This document shows, piece after piece, positions 1 through 6,374 of a stretch of DNA of 7,972 bases. The number at the start of each line of letters is the position of its first letter. Position 1 is the stretch's first letter. Where the stretch lies: NCBI GenBank assembly GCA_013153895.1, contig JAADDN010000191.1, positions 1-7,972 of the forward strand. The letters are read 5' to 3'. The position numbers and the translations under genes are program-made. The notes beneath the pieces were generated by a model. It was not told the origin of the DNA and made no database searches. It worked only from the letters and a program-made list of their open reading frames with translations. The DNA comes from Thermoproteota archaeon. Lineage in GTDB: Archaea > Thermoproteota > Thermoprotei > Thermoproteales > Thermocladiaceae.

Positions 1-103
1 TCAGTAAGGGGTGAAGTCTTCATTTTTCTGTCCGGAAACCTTTTCATCACTTGTTTTTATTGTGTTCGCTAGTTATTTATATGTTTTCTGTTTGTCTTGT
101 TTT
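1..103. other. 5' flank of the first gene, no supported gene
   Basis: No convincing gene lies here. The frame of the downstream gene is open from a GTG at 11 after an in-frame TAA at 5-7. That longer start would add 31 mostly hydrophobic residues and place the only good TATA box inside the coding region, so it is disfavoured. Two runs of five T (23-27 and 54-58) could be termination tracts of a gene lying upstream of the window, since archaeal terminators are T-rich, but nothing else supports this. Confidence 0.4.
73..82 (+). promoter_or_regulatory. TATA box of the small membrane-protein gene
   Basis: TTATTTATAT is centred about 26 bp upstream of the ATG at 104. This is the usual archaeal spacing from TATA box to transcription start, so it predicts a leaderless mRNA beginning at that ATG. 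It is the main reason for choosing 104 over the GTG at 11. No clear BRE was recognised upstream. Confidence 0.5.
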
Positions 104-775
104 ATGAGTCGTGGTTTCGTGTTTGTTGTTGTGGGGATTGTTGTTGCGTTGGTTGCTGTTGGTCTAGTGTTGATGTTCTATCATGGTGTTGGTAGGAGTA
201 GTAGTGTTATGAGTTCTGTTGCTCTGTATGGTGCTGTTGGTTCTTCGTGTATGAGTCATACTTTCTATGCTGTGTATATTGTTAATGTGAGTGAGGGTTC
301 TACTGTGTCTATAAGTAGGTTTATTGTTGAGTCTAATGGTAGGAGTGTACTATTTTTGAAGACTTCTATTCCTGAGGGTTCGTTTAGTGTGTTGCTTGAG
401 CGTTCTGGTGATATGTATAGGATCTGTACTATTGTGAAGACTGTGTCTATGTCTAGTCCTGTTGCTTCTCTGAGTATTGTTAATGCTAGTGGTAGTCCTC
501 TACAGGTACTGTTTGATAAGGCTGGTCTAGTTGGTATTTATAATGCTATTACTGTAGCATTATATAAAGGTCATAGGGTCAGTAGCTGTATGTTTAAGGC
601 ATCTTATGAGGGTTATAATGTAACACTAGTATTATTATGTAGAGGTGGTCTATATTTGCCAAAGCTTGTGAAGATTGTTGGTAAGAATGGTATTACTGTG
701 ATGAAGCTTGTACAGTTCTCTGAGATGTATAATCCACTTGACTTTGAGAGAGCTTTCAAGCTTTGCGGTAGATGA
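104..775 (+). CDS. Unrecognised single-pass membrane protein with extracellular domain
   Basis: A 223-residue protein from the ATG at 104; an alternative GTG at 11 would give 254 residues. Residues 4-26 are a strongly hydrophobic segment behind a short MSRG start, acting as a membrane anchor or uncleaved signal. The remainder is Ser/Val-rich and probably beta-rich and outside the cell. It has three N-glycosylation sequons (N61, N127, N172) and five cysteines (C49, C108, C162, C179, C221), so disulfides are possible. I recognise no family. It converges on the ABC ATPase gene and overlaps its 3' end by 20 bp, so a role near that surface transporter is a guess from position only. Codon use is odd: codons in the first half end almost always in T or G, shifting toward A endings after about 540. 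It could instead be a fast-evolving or recently acquired orphan. Confidence 0.75.
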   Translation: MSRGFVFVVVGIVVALVAVGLVLMFYHGVGRSSSVMSSVALYGAVGSSCMSHTFYAVYIVNVSEGSTVSISRFIVESNGRSVLFLKTSIPEGSFSVLLERSGDMYRICTIVKTVSMSSPVASLSIVNASGSPLQVLFDKAGLVGIYNAITVALYKGHRVSSCMFKASYEGYNVTLVLLCRGGLYLPKLVKIVGKNGITVMKLVQFSEMYNPLDFERAFKLCGR

Positions 776-1502
776 TTTCTGTAAGTTCTCTAACTAGTCC
801 TTCAATCTCATGTTTCTCATATGTCTTAACTATTCTACCACCTTTCAATCTTGTTACTCTGTTACAGTATGGTAGTAGCTCTATGTTGTGTGTTGCTAAT
901 ATTATAGTTATTCCAAGCTCCTTGTTAAGATACGTGAATATGTCCATGACCTTCTTAGAAGACTCAACATCGAGGTTACCTGTAGGTTCATCAGCTAATA
1001 ATAGTCTAGGTCTTCCAACTATTGCACGTGCAATAGCAACACGCTGTTGCTCACCACCACTAACCTGGTTAGGTCTCATGTAAGCTTTCTCCTCTAATCC
1101 AACAGCTCTCAAAGCTTCTAAAGCTAGCTTTCTTCTCTCTTTCTTAGGTACTCCTTTAGCTATTAATGGTAGTTCAACATTCTCTACAAGTGTTAACCTA
1201 GGTATAAGATAGAACTGTTGAAATACGAATCCTATCAAGTCTCTACGTAACTTAGCTAGGTCATCTTCCTTCAACTTATTCAACTCTATACCACATACCT
1301 TAACTATCCCTCTCGTCGGTCTTTCCATTCCGCCAATTATGCTTAATAGTGTAGATTTTCCACTACCTGATGGACCTATTATACAGTGGAAATCTCCCTC
1401 CTCAATACATAGGTTAACTCCCTGTAAAGCTATCTGCTGTACCTGCCCCATCTTATATATCTTCCATACATCTCTAAGCTCTACAATTATCTCGCTAGTC
1501 AT
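756..1502 (-). CDS. ABC transporter ATP-binding protein, MacB/LolD-type
   Basis: A 248-residue cytoplasmic nucleotide-binding subunit with every expected motif: Walker A GPSGSGKST (43-51), Q-loop Q95, signature VSGGEQQ (147-153), Walker B ending LLLADE (167-172), D-loop GNLD (175-178) and switch H205. The spacing and the DEPTGNLD string are typical of the LolD/MacB/FtsE group, which drives FtsX-fold permeases rather than classical import channels. It would pair as a dimer with the permease at 3219-4391. Its ATG overlaps the stop of the upstream surface-protein gene as ATGA, so translation is probably coupled; a weak purine-rich Shine-Dalgarno-like stretch (AAGGGGTAGG) lies just before. About 20 residues follow the normal end of the domain. 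The 3' end overlaps the convergent gene by 20 bp. The family call is firm; the substrate is unknown. Confidence 0.95.
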   Translation of the reverse strand: MTSEIIVELRDVWKIYKMGQVQQIALQGVNLCIEEGDFHCIIGPSGSGKSTLLSIIGGMERPTRGIVKVCGIELNKLKEDDLAKLRRDLIGFVFQQFYLIPRLTLVENVELPLIAKGVPKKERRKLALEALRAVGLEEKAYMRPNQVSGGEQQRVAIARAIVGRPRLLLADEPTGNLDVESSKKVMDIFTYLNKELGITIILATHNIELLPYCNRVTRLKGGRIVKTYEKHEIEGLVRELTEIIYRKA

Positions 1503-3112
1503 GACCTACCCCTTCTTCTCCTACATGCAACAACTATAGATACTATAACTATGATCGCGACAACAGCAACAATAATATATGGAATAGTACTCATAATAGA
1601 GTTACCATATCTAGAACTTATCGATGAGCTATATGATAATGATGATAGTAGTCCAGCACCTGTTAGAGATGTAGCTCTTATAGTTATGATTCTCCTCACA
1701 ATATGAGTAACACCGTAAGGATCAACATACTTAACAACTATTGTACAGGTCAATGTTCCACTCTTAGTAACGTTCAACGTAAATGATGCAGGTAGCTGAG
1801 AGTAAGAGTCTAATTTTGGATAGAAGTTGTATGTTGATGATACAGGACTAAGTCCAGGTCCAGGTATTGCTGTTATATTTACATTATATGCAGGTGCTTC
1901 ACCAAGATTCTCAACTATGATAGATATTATGATAGATTCACCAACCATTGGATGTTTTGGTGCAGTAGTTACCTGTGTTATCACTAGTCTAGGTTGAGCA
2001 ATTACTGACCATCCAACAGTTCCATACTTACTTACTAATATGTCTGGAGGTATCTTATACATGAGCTCGTACGTTAATGAGACACCTCTAATCATCTCGC
2101 TAGTCTTAGGTATAATTATGACTAGCTTGATAGGTCTACACTCATGAGCGCTAACATTTCCAACATATATTACTGTACTATTCATAAGTATTCCACCCTG
2201 TATAGACTTGATTATTAGTTTAGCATTCTCTATTGCTGAGCCATATCTATTACATATGTCTAATATTGCATTATTCTTTCTCCCAGCTACAAGATAGAGC
2301 TTCTCTGGAACTATCTGAACAACACCACTATAAGTTATCTCTAATGGATAAGTCATAACTAGCTGACCTATGTTACCTATAGAGTCGACATATGTTGTAT
2401 ATATCTTCAACTGTACTAGACCTAAGCTAGGTCCTGAAGTAATCTTTAACTTATCTATAATACACTCACCTGCACTTAGCTCTCTAATACTTAACGTTAA
2501 GTTTCTAGTATTCTCAACAATTATGTAGGCTGACGTAGGTATAAAGTTCATGCTTATCTTAACATTATACATTGGTCCTGAACCAACATTACATATCTTA
2601 ACATCCATGACATATGTAGAGCTTGGTGATAATACTGTAGGTACTATACGAACATCAAGCTCAGGTTCTCCAGGAAAGTATATTGTAGCATTAAGCTCTT
2701 GTGATGATGGTATTAGTGAGTATGGACCTCCAGGAACAAGACCAGATATAGTTCTCTTTGCTACAAGCTCCTTCTCCCACCATACTCTTATATTCACTAG
2801 ATGCCATTTCTCAACAGTAGTGTTAACTAGAACGTTGAACCTCAGCTCCTGATATGGGTAAACTAAGGTATATGTTATAGGTAGTGGAGTTATTGTTGAA
2901 CCATTGAACACGTATACATATATCTGAACATTCTTCAGAAAGAGCTCTGAAGTATGTTTAAGACATATACTTAGAAGTACAGGACCTTCCTTGCTAGTCG
3001 TAGTACGTATGACAGATACTCCACATAGCTGAAACTGGTATGACGCGTATGACACTGATGTAAATGTTAGTACGAGTATTATAGTGATCAAGATCAGTCT
3101 TCTAATGCTCAT
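1499..3112 (-). CDS. Exported Ig-like (CARDB/COG1361-like) repeat protein, C-terminal membrane anchor
   Basis: A 537-residue surface protein. Residues 1-23 form a signal peptide (basic MSIRR, then a hydrophobic core). Four beta-rich repeats follow, at about 30-125, 150-262, 265-370 and 374-480. Each carries a related strand with a core like ICNVGSGPMYNV or VENLGEAPAYNV, seen around 48-64, 172-187, 285-298 and 399-414. This pattern is typical of archaeal COG1361 'S-layer-like' or CARDB-type domains. A Ser-rich linker (481-505) leads to a transmembrane helix (511-530) and a cytoplasmic RRRRGRS tail. Several N-X-S/T sequons suit surface glycosylation. It is the first gene of an operon with the ABC ATPase (ATGA overlap) and lies opposite the permease gene, so it is probably the extracellular partner of that transporter. 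A ligand-binding or cell-wall-contact role is inference. Confidence 0.85.
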   Translation of the reverse strand: MSIRRLILITIILVLTFTSVSYASYQFQLCGVSVIRTTTSKEGPVLLSICLKHTSELFLKNVQIYVYVFNGSTITPLPITYTLVYPYQELRFNVLVNTTVEKWHLVNIRVWWEKELVAKRTISGLVPGGPYSLIPSSQELNATIYFPGEPELDVRIVPTVLSPSSTYVMDVKICNVGSGPMYNVKISMNFIPTSAYIIVENTRNLTLSIRELSAGECIIDKLKITSGPSLGLVQLKIYTTYVDSIGNIGQLVMTYPLEITYSGVVQIVPEKLYLVAGRKNNAILDICNRYGSAIENAKLIIKSIQGGILMNSTVIYVGNVSAHECRPIKLVIIIPKTSEMIRGVSLTYELMYKIPPDILVSKYGTVGWSVIAQPRLVITQVTTAPKHPMVGESIIISIIVENLGEAPAYNVNITAIPGPGLSPVSSTYNFYPKLDSYSQLPASFTLNVTKSGTLTCTIVVKYVDPYGVTHIVRRIITIRATSLTGAGLLSSLSYSSSISSRYGNSIMSTIPYIIVAVVAIIVIVSIVVACRRRRGRS

Positions 3113-3115
3113 GCA

Positions 3116-3123
3116 TACATGTA
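3116..3123. promoter_or_regulatory. TACATGTA palindrome, copy 1 (candidate operator)
   Basis: A perfect 8-bp palindrome, extending to the 10-bp palindrome ATACATGTAT at 3115-3124. It lies between the predicted TATA box and start codon of the surface-protein gene, where a bound protein would block transcription initiation. The same core recurs at 3187-3194 beside the permease promoter. No regulator is identified. Confidence 0.35.
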
Positions 3124-3134
3124 TTCTCTACGTG

Positions 3135-3142
3135 ATATATTA
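3135..3142 (-). promoter_or_regulatory. TATA box of the surface-protein/ATPase operon
   Basis: On the minus strand TTAATATA is centred 26 bp upstream of the ATG at 3112, predicting a leaderless transcript for the repeat protein and the ATPase. A second TATA-like stretch, GGTATAAAGC, sits about 10 bp further upstream (3144-3153) and would give a leader of roughly 10 nt. Confidence 0.5.
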
Positions 3143-3181
3143 AGCTTTATACCTTAACGAACAGTCGACAGAAGTAACTGC

Positions 3182-3188
3182 TTAAATA
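3182..3188 (+). promoter_or_regulatory. TATA box of the ABC permease gene
   Basis: TTAAATA is centred about 34 bp upstream of the GTG start at 3219, placing the transcription start near 3211 with a leader of about 8 nt. Its last bases overlap the second TACATGTA palindrome. Confidence 0.45.
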
Positions 3189-3194
3189 CATGTA
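3187..3194. promoter_or_regulatory. TACATGTA palindrome, copy 2 (candidate operator)
   Basis: A second perfect copy of the palindrome found at 3116-3123, with flanks ATACATGTAA, nine of ten bases shared with copy 1. It overlaps the downstream end of the permease TATA box, a classical site for repression in archaea. The two copies are 71 bp centre to centre. Confidence 0.35.
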
Positions 3195-3218
3195 ATACAT
3201 TAGCACTATAGTATACAC

Positions 3219-4391
3219 GTGAAGCTGAGCGACTACTTTAGACTAGCATGGAGATCAATATGGGAGAGAAAAGGAAGAACAATAGGATCCATAATTGGTA
3301 TAATAATAGCCGTACTTGCACTAGGAGCAGCAATGGGTATTGGAGTAGGGTTGAAATATAGGATATCTAGCATAATGAAGTCAGCTTTTGGAGTAAACGT
3401 AATATACGTCTTCACAAGCGGAGGACAATTATTCACTGATGCACAGATAGTTCAACTAGAGTCACTACCATACGTCTCGAGAGTTATCCCAATAACTGAT
3501 GCAACAGCAACATTATACATAAATGGTAGAGCTATAAGAGTAGTAGTACTACCAACAACACTAGATAATCTACCGCACATGGTTGGAGCATCATCACTAC
3601 AGTCAGCAATATTAGAAGGAAGACCAATACTAGCACCGGGAACCGCAATAGTAGGTTATGAGTTAGCATTTACTAAGAGTGGTGTACAAGTAATATATCC
3701 AGGTCAGAGAATAGTTATAAAAACGATGACAGGAAGATATATAACTCTCACAGTTACGGCAATACTAGCACCAACACATCCAACAATGTATGGAAATCCT
3801 AACAAGGCAATATTCGTAGACTATGAGACATTCTTCGACTACATATCACCAATAAGAATGTATTTTGCTGCAGCAGTCTTTGTATCAAATGTAAATAAGA
3901 TACCTTACGTTGTAGATCTCATAAAGAAGCTTTTCCCAACATATGAGATATTTAATCCACAGATAATACTTAAACAGTACATGATGATGGTCACAGGAAT
4001 ACAGATATTTCTAGCAATAGTAGCAGCAGTTGGAACACTCATAATTGGACTATGGATGTTCGATACAATGACCATGAGCGTACTTCAGAGAACAAGAGAG
4101 ATTGGAGTCATGAAGGCTGTAGGATTCACAAGCAAGCAGATATTCTTCCTAGTACTTTTTGAAGCAATAGTAATCTCACTTGTAGGAGTAATAATAGGAG
4201 ACTCAATACTACTAGCAATATCTAGAACAGTAACAGTCAGACTAGGACCACTATCAGTCCCGATAATACCAACACCACCAATACTACTACTAGTAACTAT
4301 AGTTCCAATACTAGTAAACATAATTGCAGCAATAGGTCCAGCACATAGAGCAACAACAATAACTCCACTACAAGCATTAAGAACAGAGTAA
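3219..4391 (+). CDS. ABC transporter permease, MacB/FtsX-type
   Basis: A 390-residue membrane protein with the standard MacB architecture. TM1 is at about 22-45, preceded by an amphipathic LAWRSIWERKGRT segment. A large extracellular MacB core-type domain spans 46-255, followed by the FtsX domain with TM2 (258-280), TM3 (305-335) and TM4 (353-372). The cytoplasmic coupling segment RTREIGVMKAVGFTSKQI (291-308) is the family's ATPase contact motif, and the end ATTITPLQALRTE is also typical. It probably works as a homodimer with the ATPase at 756-1502. Archaea lack the outer-membrane TolC partner of bacterial MacB, so it may move energy or a lipid/peptide at the cytoplasmic membrane with the anchored repeat protein. 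The GTG start at 3219 fits the TATA spacing and the family N-terminus. Codon choice is strikingly A-ending. It ends 1 bp from the convergent radical SAM gene. Confidence 0.92.
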   Translation: MKLSDYFRLAWRSIWERKGRTIGSIIGIIIAVLALGAAMGIGVGLKYRISSIMKSAFGVNVIYVFTSGGQLFTDAQIVQLESLPYVSRVIPITDATATLYINGRAIRVVVLPTTLDNLPHMVGASSLQSAILEGRPILAPGTAIVGYELAFTKSGVQVIYPGQRIVIKTMTGRYITLTVTAILAPTHPTMYGNPNKAIFVDYETFFDYISPIRMYFAAAVFVSNVNKIPYVVDLIKKLFPTYEIFNPQIILKQYMMMVTGIQIFLAIVAAVGTLIIGLWMFDTMTMSVLQRTREIGVMKAVGFTSKQIFFLVLFEAIVISLVGVIIGDSILLAISRTVTVRLGPLSVPIIPTPPILLLVTIVPILVNIIAAIGPAHRATTITPLQALRTE

Positions 4392-4392
4392 G

Positions 4393-5292
4393 TTAATACT
4401 GTTCAAAAACTTTAAATGATCTACCAATTAAGACCTCTCTAAACATTACATTACCTCTCTGCCTAATTACTGAACCATCATCCTGAATCTTGTGATAAAG
4501 AGTAGAATAATATATCGATCTTATAAACATTCTTAACCTAATCTGAACATTATCTTTAGTATATGAAGAACATAGGTGAATCTTAAGATCAGGAAACATT
4601 CTACAAAGATCATTAAAAACTTTCACACATATCTCATAACTACCCTTCACACGACCTCTCTCCACCAATAATCCAGCACGTATAAGATTTTCATAATTTG
4701 ATTCAGATACATCAAGCTCATTAAGATTAACAAACTCTATAATATCTCTATAATATAGCTCTTTAACAACATTATAAAGATCCTCGTGAAAACCTGGAAT
4801 AACAGGAACTTCAAGTCCAATAGTAGAAGAGCTATTTCTAATAAATTTAACATAGTTTAGAAATATTTTCAATATGTTCATATTAACTATGTGAAGTCTG
4901 ATCTCATCTAGAGGAGTCTCGTTAAGAAGTTTAAATGCTCTATACTTGTTCCAAGATGCTGGATTAGTATATAAATGTATATGAAAGTTCTCTCCATAGT
5001 TCCTCTTTAAGAATCTACATAACTCTACTACTCTATCTATTACTAATGTTGGTTCTCCTCCTGTAATAGCTACACCCATGCTCATACTTGCTTCTAATTC
5101 TTCAAGTATAGTTATTAGATTAGCACATACATCATTTACATATATTACATCTCTCCCCTTTCTTTCCCTACTTATTGGACAGTAGAAGCAGTTTATGTTG
5201 CATAATCCTGTTATGAATATTATTGTCTTGAGTCCTCTTAGACAGAGTTTACATCCTTGTGGAAGATCATTATGATGGAGATTATGTACCAT
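4393..5292 (-). CDS. Radical SAM protein, COG2108-like (PflA-related)
   Basis: A 299-residue cytoplasmic iron-sulfur enzyme. The CX3CX2C cluster motif is C31, C35, C38 (GLCNINCFYCP), and the SAM-contacting ITGGEPTL lies at 76-83. Just before the cluster is LPQGCKLC with C14 and C17, an arrangement I know from archaeal COG2108 proteins, described as related to pyruvate formate-lyase activating enzyme. The later IHLCSSYTKDNVQIRLR segment (238-254) also fits that group. Extra cysteines C222, C230 and C241 might bind a second metal or cluster. The substrate is unknown for the family as far as I know. The ATG start places the conserved LPxGC near the N-terminus as expected. It is the second gene of an operon, starting 11 bp inside the GalT-like gene, so the two products probably act together. 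Confidence 0.85.
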   Translation of the reverse strand: MVHNLHHNDLPQGCKLCLRGLKTIIFITGLCNINCFYCPISRERKGRDVIYVNDVCANLITILEELEASMSMGVAITGGEPTLVIDRVVELCRFLKRNYGENFHIHLYTNPASWNKYRAFKLLNETPLDEIRLHIVNMNILKIFLNYVKFIRNSSSTIGLEVPVIPGFHEDLYNVVKELYYRDIIEFVNLNELDVSESNYENLIRAGLLVERGRVKGSYEICVKVFNDLCRMFPDLKIHLCSSYTKDNVQIRLRMFIRSIYYSTLYHKIQDDGSVIRQRGNVMFREVLIGRSFKVFEQY

Positions 5293-6337
5293 GTCTCAAC
5301 TTCTTAGCTGTCTCTTCAGGATATGTTATTATTACTGGCTCCTCATGAAGTAGCTCTATGAATCCTATATCGTTAGTGTAGTAAGGTACTGGCTCCTTTC
5401 TTGTGCATAATCTGACCATTATTCTGAAATGTTTTGAATGTTTCTTCCTTGAAGTTGATAGTATCGCGAAGTTGAATGTTCTCTGAAGTAGTATGTTTCT
5501 GAAACCTCTAAGTACTCTACATATTGGTTCTGCTAGCGAGTCTACGCCCTTCTTATCTAAACTAAGTATATCGTGCTCATACATATGTAATATATGTACT
5601 TCATTATAAGATCTTGGACAGTATGCTGCAAATGTTACAGTATCTTCTGATGCTAATATGAGTCTAGAACTGTTCTGTATCTCGCTGAGAAGGTAATCAA
5701 CCATCATATTTCTACAGTACTTATCGTAGTATTTTACGCTTCTTCTTAATATATCTTCATGATAGACGCTTGGGTACTCTGTAGCAAATATCTGAATATG
5801 TGCATGAGGTATTGATGAACCTGCTGGGAAGAGGAAGTTCATGTTTATGTAATGGTACCTATATCTAAATCCTAATCTTCTAAAGTATGTTATACTTCCT
5901 TCAATTATGTCTACAATATAGTCACATATGTCTGAGACATCTGTGACATGTCTATCAGGATCTATGACTCCTATAGCATGAGTCTCAGCGAATGGGTATA
6001 AGTTAGGCATTATTATGACCTTTCCATGATATATTCTATCACCTTCCTCAAACTTCGGCGTCTGACTTTCAATCCTGCTTGAGCAGAATGGACAGGAAGA
6101 TGAATACTCATCAAAGACCTTTCTCACACTTTCATCAATCTCTTTCTCCTCTACCCTCCTCTCTCTTAGAGCTCTCTCAACATTTATTCTACACCACTTA
6201 CCTGTTAATGGATCTCTTCTTCGCTCTATAACGTACTCCTTTATACTAAACCCAGCTCTTGGGTCCTGTAATCTACATTTCTCAACTATCTTCACATATT
6301 TTATACCTCCTACTCCTCTAGAGATCTCGATCTTCAC
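5282..6337 (-). CDS. GalT-like nucleotidyltransferase (HIT superfamily)
   Basis: A 351-residue protein of galactose-1-phosphate uridylyltransferase type. An N-terminal RRDPLTGKWC (40-49) matches the family opening. C82/C85 (CPFC), H120 and H178 look like the structural zinc ligands, NLYPF (112-116) is the usual NxYP motif, and PHAHIQ (177-182) holds the nucleophile H180 that forms the nucleotidyl-enzyme intermediate. A second half with the GalT-like ending (NDIGFIELLHEEP, then EETAKKLR) completes the fold. The HxH of the iron site in E. coli GalT appears to be absent: the matching segment reads KHFRIMVRL. No galactokinase or epimerase is nearby, so the true substrate may be another sugar phosphate or a dinucleotide; ADP-sugar or Ap4A phosphorylase activity is possible. 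GTG start at 6337, with a TATA box about 26-28 bp upstream. Its operon partner is the radical SAM gene. Confidence 0.85.
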   Translation of the reverse strand: MKIEISRGVGGIKYVKIVEKCRLQDPRAGFSIKEYVIERRRDPLTGKWCRINVERALRERRVEEKEIDESVRKVFDEYSSSCPFCSSRIESQTPKFEEGDRIYHGKVIIMPNLYPFAETHAIGVIDPDRHVTDVSDICDYIVDIIEGSITYFRRLGFRYRYHYINMNFLFPAGSSIPHAHIQIFATEYPSVYHEDILRRSVKYYDKYCRNMMVDYLLSEIQNSSRLILASEDTVTFAAYCPRSYNEVHILHMYEHDILSLDKKGVDSLAEPICRVLRGFRNILLQRTFNFAILSTSRKKHSKHFRIMVRLCTRKEPVPYYTNDIGFIELLHEEPVIITYPEETAKKLRHGT

Positions 6338-6338
6338 G

Positions 6339-6350
6339 TATATATATTAT
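6339..6350 (+). promoter_or_regulatory. TATA box of the tRNA thiolase gene
   Basis: TATATATATTAT is centred about 30 bp upstream of the ATG at 6375, giving a predicted transcription start near 6371 and a leader of only a few nucleotides. It begins 2 bp from the start codon of the opposite gene. Confidence 0.5.
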
Positions 6351-6360
6351 CCAGGGCAGT

Positions 6361-6369
6361 AATATATAT
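6361..6369 (-). promoter_or_regulatory. TATA box of the GalT-like/radical SAM operon
   Basis: On the minus strand ATATATATT is centred about 28 bp upstream of the GTG at 6337, so the mRNA is predicted to be leaderless or nearly so. It overlaps or abuts the predicted start site of the opposite gene. Confidence 0.5.
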
Positions 6370-6374
6370 GCAAG

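Larger units (their letters stand above)
6338..6371. repeat. Inverted repeat forming the divergent promoter
   Basis: The left arm 6338-6349 (GTATATATATTA) matches the reverse complement of the right arm 6360-6371 at 11 of 12 bases, around a 10-bp spacer rich in G and C. Each arm is a TATA box pointing to the gene on the opposite side, so the dyad is probably the shared promoter region itself. Low-complexity TA repeats make part of the symmetry easy to reach by chance. Confidence 0.6.

Noticed and set aside
11..103. Longer GTG start for the first membrane protein
   Set aside because: It would put the best TATA box inside the gene and add a second hydrophobic stretch; the ATG at 104 has ideal spacing for a leaderless start.
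772..1083. 103-codon open frame on the plus strand opposite the ABC ATPase
   Set aside because: It is antisense to a gene with every ABC motif and has no recognisable domain or promoter.
1339..1539. 66-codon plus-strand open frame over the ATPase start
   Set aside because: It is a shadow of the ATPase and repeat-protein genes, with no independent support.
2550..2852. 100-codon plus-strand open frame inside the repeat-protein gene
   Set aside because: It is antisense to a continuous signal-peptide protein with clear internal repeats.
3113..3218. Possible small RNA (C/D box or tRNA) in the divergent gap
   Set aside because: No RTGATGA/CTGA box pair, cloverleaf or strong hairpin was seen; promoters and palindromes explain the space.
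3233..3436. 67-codon minus-strand open frame opposite the permease start
   Set aside because: It is a shadow of the permease TM1 region; the permease family match is clear.
4085..4321. 78-codon minus-strand open frame opposite the permease FtsX domain
   Set aside because: Its hydrophobic look comes from the antisense of A-ending codons in the permease.
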